In this document: piece by piece, positions 60,939 to 64,000 of the stretch
Position numbering within the stretch: position 1 is the first letter of the stretch
How the letters are laid out: each line of letters starts with the position of its first letter
NCBI RefSeq assembly: GCF_008973485.1
Contig: NZ_CP031223.1
Coordinates: 930,001-994,000 of the forward strand
Length of the DNA: 64,000 bases
Origin: Psychrobacillus glaciei
GTDB lineage: Bacteria > Bacillota > Bacilli > Bacillales_A > Planococcaceae
Direction: 5' to 3'
Position numbers and translations under genes: made by a program
Notes under the pieces: generated by a model
Databases searched by the model: none
Told to the model about the DNA's origin: nothing
The model's input: the letters and a program-made list of their open reading frames with translations, nothing else

Positions 60939-62282
60939 ATGTTATTTTTTGTGATTTTTCTTGGTGTAGTTTTAGTTGTCGTGGCAACCGCTGTGTTCAA
61001 GCTTCATCCATTTTTAGCTTTACTAATTAGTGCGTTCTTTGTTGGTATTGCTTCTGGAATGCCATTACTAACTGTTGTAGAAAATGTAAATACCGGTTTT
61101 GGCGGACTCATGACGAATATCGGTCTAGTGATTGTTGCAGGTACAATTATTGGGGTTATATTAGAGAAATCAGGTGCTGCTTATCGTATGGCAGAAGTGG
61201 TGCTTCGTGTTCTAGGGGAGAAGCGACCACAGCTTGCGATGTCCATTATCGGATATATCGTTTCCATACCAGTATTTTGTGATTCAGGTTTTATTATTCT
61301 ATCAAGCTTGAAAAAATCTTTAGCAAAACGTGCAAAAGTGAAAGTCGCTTCCATGACGATTGCTTTATCAACAGGTTTATTTGCAACACATACGCTTGTT
61401 CCACCAACTCCAGGTCCGATTGCGGCTGCAGGAAATATTGGAGCATCTGATTATTTAGGAACAATCATCTTAGTAGGATTATTTGTAGCAATTCCAGCAG
61501 TTATTGTAGGATATCTTTGGGCAATAAAAGTTGGCACAAAAATTGATGTGGAAGCAGATCATGAAGAAGCACTGGATTATGATGAAGTAATCAAATCTTT
61601 CGGTAAAATGCCTTCTACTTTTAAATCGTTTCTTCCAATTATTTTGCCAATCTTGTTAATCGGAATTGGATCTGTAGCTGCACTAACTGGCGATGAATCA
61701 GGGTTTACTAATTTTTTGAGATTCCTTGGAGCACCAACTGTAGCCCTGTTATTTGGAGTATTAGCAGCATTTTTATTATTACCTGAAATTAGTGAAAAAA
61801 CATTGTCTGGATGGATTGGGGAAAGTTTGAAAGAAGCAGCTCCTATTCTGTTAATCACAGGTGCTGGTGGATCATTTGGTACTGTAATTAAAAATTCAGG
61901 TGTCGCTGATCAATTGCAACAAATGGACTTAGGAGCACTTGCAAACGGTGCATTATTCTTACTTGTACCATTCCTAATTGCAGCAGCATTAAAAACTGCA
62001 CAAGGTTCTTCCACAGCAGCACTTGTAATTACATCTTCCTTAATTGCACCAATGTTACCTACTTTAGGTATTGACGGCGCGATGCCACTTGCCCTAGTTG
62101 TTATGGCGATTGGAGCAGGTGCGATGACAGTGAGTCACGTAAATGATAGCTATTTCTGGGTCGTTACACAATTCAGCGGAATGAAAGTAACCGATGCATA
62201 CAAAGCACAAACAATGGCAACCTTACTGCAAGGTGTCACAACAATCATAGTTACCATGATCCTTTGGTTAATATTCGTATAA
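60939..62282 (+). CDS. GntP-family permease
   Basis: 447 residues with about twelve membrane segments. PVFCDSGFIIL, THTLVPPTPGPIAAA and VSHVNDSYFWVVTQF are typical of GntP transporters. With glxK and cdaR next to it, glycerate (or a related sugar acid) is the likely substrate. Confidence 0.92.
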   Translation: MLFFVIFLGVVLVVVATAVFKLHPFLALLISAFFVGIASGMPLLTVVENVNTGFGGLMTNIGLVIVAGTIIGVILEKSGAAYRMAEVVLRVLGEKRPQLAMSIIGYIVSIPVFCDSGFIILSSLKKSLAKRAKVKVASMTIALSTGLFATHTLVPPTPGPIAAAGNIGASDYLGTIILVGLFVAIPAVIVGYLWAIKVGTKIDVEADHEEALDYDEVIKSFGKMPSTFKSFLPIILPILLIGIGSVAALTGDESGFTNFLRFLGAPTVALLFGVLAAFLLLPEISEKTLSGWIGESLKEAAPILLITGAGGSFGTVIKNSGVADQLQQMDLGALANGALFLLVPFLIAAALKTAQGSSTAALVITSSLIAPMLPTLGIDGAMPLALVVMAIGAGAMTVSHVNDSYFWVVTQFSGMKVTDAYKAQTMATLLQGVTTIIVTMILWLIFV

Positions 62283-62328
62283 TTACAAATGTGTTACGGG
62301 TGCCAGGCACCTGTAACACATTTGTAAT
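62282..62328. repeat. GGTGCC palindrome, 23-base arms
   Basis: ATTACAAATGTGTTACGGG plus TGCC pairs with its complement with one mismatch, around a central A. It directly overlaps the permease stop codon region. Confidence 0.92.
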
Positions 62329-62331
62329 ATA

Positions 62332-62372
62332 AAAATCACCTCTGATACTTTTAGGGTATCGGAGGTGATTTT
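62332..62372. terminator. Bidirectional terminator
   Basis: AAAATCACCTCTGATAC and GTATCGGAGGTGATTTT (one wobble) between the convergent permease and SLH genes. Confidence 0.93.
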
Positions 62373-62377
62373 GTTTG

Positions 62378-63853
62378 TTAGTTAAAGTATAGCATGTCAT
62401 CACGGTAGTTTTGTTTTAAATCGGATTCAAGGAAGTTTAAGTAACGTACAAGAAGTTGTGATGCTTTTCCTCTAGTTAATACTTCATTTGCGTTAATACG
62501 ATTTTTCTTGTCTGGCTCAATAAGTCCAAGCTGACTTGCAACGTAAATACTGTCTTTTGCTTCTTTTGGAATTTTATTATCATCGATAAAGTGTGTTTTA
62601 TACCCAGGACTTGGGGCACGACCTTCCAGTCCTAAAGAGCGAACGATAATGATTGCTGCCTGCGCTCTTGTGATAGAATCCTTTGCACCAAATTTCTTTG
62701 CATTAACTGGGCTGACAATGCCTTTATTTAATGCACTTTCGATATATCCATAGTTAGGATCTTTTGGATCTAGGTCTTCAAATAACGCTTTTTTCACGGT
62801 ATTCTTCTTTGCTGGTTTTTCCTCTAGAACACGTAAATCAACTGCTTTTGCAACACTTATCGTAAATTGATCTTTTTTCATGGCAGCGTCAGGTGAAAAG
62901 AAGTTGCTAGATTCATCGAAAATACCAATTGAATATAGTTTTTCAATATTAGGTCTTGACCAGTGATTTGCAATGTCGCGGAATTTTGGAACAATAAGAC
63001 GCTCTATTTTTGGTGTTTTTTCTTTATTTAAATAAAAGTTACCAATAGTCGGACCAGAATCATGGAGATTACGGAAAGGAATATTGTATGTATATTCAGA
63101 AACCATATTGGAGGAGCTAATCACGGCATGACCACCAACAAAACTTGAAAGAGTTGGCGTATGCGGTTCATATTCCAACACTCTAGATTTACTATCAGAA
63201 ACTTTGCTTGTTACAAATGCAGTACCTTCAGGAGTTTCTATTTCATAGTCTACAAACTGAGTGTCCGTTGAACCCCAGAAGTTTTTATAACCAACATCTC
63301 GACCGGTCATATAAACAGTAATTTTGTCATTTAATGTTGTCTTACCGACTTTGAAGCTTTTTAGATAAATTTTTCGAGCAATTACATTTCCTGAATAGTA
63401 ATCAGTAGCAGGTCGATTATCAATGACCGAGCTTTGTGAAAATTGATAGTCATCCAGTGTATATGTGCTTTTATCAGCCATTGCTATTTTTTCTGTATAA
63501 CTCTTTACTACTGTATTGGAAGTTGTTTGTCCTTTTGTTTCATAGTTTTTTAAGTCCGAAACGTACACAACGTTGCGTGTTAATTTATCTCCATGTTCAC
63601 TTGTTAATGTAAATTTATAGGTAGATGTCAATTGGTTTTTACTTTCTTTTTCTGTGAGGGTTGCTTTTCCAGTAAATTTAAGTGGGTAGCCAGCTAAGAA
63701 AAATACTTCTTCGTACATATATTCGTCTAGAATTCCCCCGTTAAAATCAGGAACTTTCGCAAATGCGGTTGGAACTGCTAGAGTAATTACTAATAAAATT
63801 GGTGCTATTAAAATAGAAAGTCTCTTCATCTGGTGTTTAAATGGAATATTCAT
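62378..63853 (-). CDS. Surface protein with three SLH domains
   Basis: 491 residues. Signal peptide ending near TAFA (about residue 32). The N-terminal 290 residues are beta-rich with no recognised family. Three S-layer homology domains follow: FRDIANHWSRPNIEKL, LFEDLDPKDPNYGYIESA, and HFIDDNKIPKEAKDS, each with the usual helix pair. SLH domains bind pyruvylated wall polymer, so the protein sits on the cell surface. The start is the first ATG; AAAGAGG lies 14 bases upstream, further than usual. Confidence 0.9.
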   Translation of the reverse strand: MNIPFKHQMKRLSILIAPILLVITLAVPTAFAKVPDFNGGILDEYMYEEVFFLAGYPLKFTGKATLTEKESKNQLTSTYKFTLTSEHGDKLTRNVVYVSDLKNYETKGQTTSNTVVKSYTEKIAMADKSTYTLDDYQFSQSSVIDNRPATDYYSGNVIARKIYLKSFKVGKTTLNDKITVYMTGRDVGYKNFWGSTDTQFVDYEIETPEGTAFVTSKVSDSKSRVLEYEPHTPTLSSFVGGHAVISSSNMVSEYTYNIPFRNLHDSGPTIGNFYLNKEKTPKIERLIVPKFRDIANHWSRPNIEKLYSIGIFDESSNFFSPDAAMKKDQFTISVAKAVDLRVLEEKPAKKNTVKKALFEDLDPKDPNYGYIESALNKGIVSPVNAKKFGAKDSITRAQAAIIIVRSLGLEGRAPSPGYKTHFIDDNKIPKEAKDSIYVASQLGLIEPDKKNRINANEVLTRGKASQLLVRYLNFLESDLKQNYRDDMLYFN

Positions 63854-63898
63854 TTAGATAGTTCATACCTCTTTCCAGTTTTGATTATCATAATGAAA

Positions 63899-63925
63899 GG
63901 CATGTAAACAAACGATTCACATGCC
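63899..63925. promoter_or_regulatory. Inverted repeat upstream of the SLH gene
   Basis: GGCATGT and ACATGCC, 13 bases apart, about 50-70 bases upstream of the SLH start. It could be a leader hairpin or operator. The rest of the sequence to the window end is AT-rich upstream DNA. Confidence 0.4.
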
Positions 63926-64000
63926 CACATTTTAACATTAATCGACTAATATAATACGAGCTTTTGAATAGGTTTCATGAATGATAAATAATCGATCATT

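Overview
The window is low-GC DNA from a spore-forming, Gram-positive Bacillales member. Markers are a LytH-type peptidase, YtxJ (bacillithiol system), YuiD, RocB, CdaR, an RsbR-type protein and an SLH-domain surface protein. Strong AAGGAGG-type ribosome sites, many TTG starts and the intergenic palindromes suggest a Planococcaceae-like genus (Psychrobacillus, Lysinibacillus or Sporosarcina); this is inference, as no rRNA is present. I saw no tRNA, rRNA, CRISPR array, prophage or intact insertion sequence.

1-20 kb: three large modular secreted proteins, a CehA/PHP-type metallohydrolase (1-4878, start outside the window), an S8 protease (6700-11250) and an Ig-repeat protein (17430-19877). Their bodies differ but they share an almost identical C-terminal domain of about 150 residues. 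Homology between the last two runs through the terminator towards a palindromic repeat, so a 3' cassette seems to have been copied between genes. Signalling genes lie between them: an NprR-like HTH-TPR (RRNPP-type) regulator whose DNA-binding domain appears only if translation starts at an ATT codon, a NarL-type regulator, a 7TM histidine kinase, a CheY-like protein and an AGDEF diguanylate cyclase. Two decayed fragments (11.6-12.1 kb) include a frameshifted XRE gene.

20-33 kb: housekeeping and stress genes, namely an epimerase, a hydrolase, an ankyrin lipoprotein, a peroxiredoxin and a thioredoxin-like protein, a nucleoside deaminase, a class I glutamine amidotransferase, lytH, a Dph6-like ATPase, yuiD, ytxJ, an RsbR paralogue, a frameshifted DUF3243 gene, a conserved-TM-helix channel and a TetR regulator.

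33.6-48.7 kb: one long co-directional cluster with a dehydrogenase, a ketopantoate-reductase-like enzyme, a GntR regulator, a complete Dpp/Opp-type ABC importer and six hydrolases of unrelated folds (aspartoacylase-like, M20, creatininase-like, DUF885-like, M28 with a PA domain, asparaginase II). It looks like a dedicated route for importing and dismantling one peptide-like or N-acylated compound, and is the best candidate for an undescribed pathway.

49-57 kb: arginine-type catabolism. An IclR regulator with a clear promoter and operator diverges from two DDAH-family hydrolases, followed by an amino-acid permease, rocB and gdhA.

58-64 kb: an NlpC/P60 hydrolase with a SigB-like promoter, a cdaR/glxK/gntP glycerate cluster with a CdaR-like half-site array and a cre-like site, and an SLH protein.

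Throughout, about a dozen GGTGCC(T/A)GGCACC palindromes lie between genes. Their outer arms differ from copy to copy but remain self-complementary within each copy.
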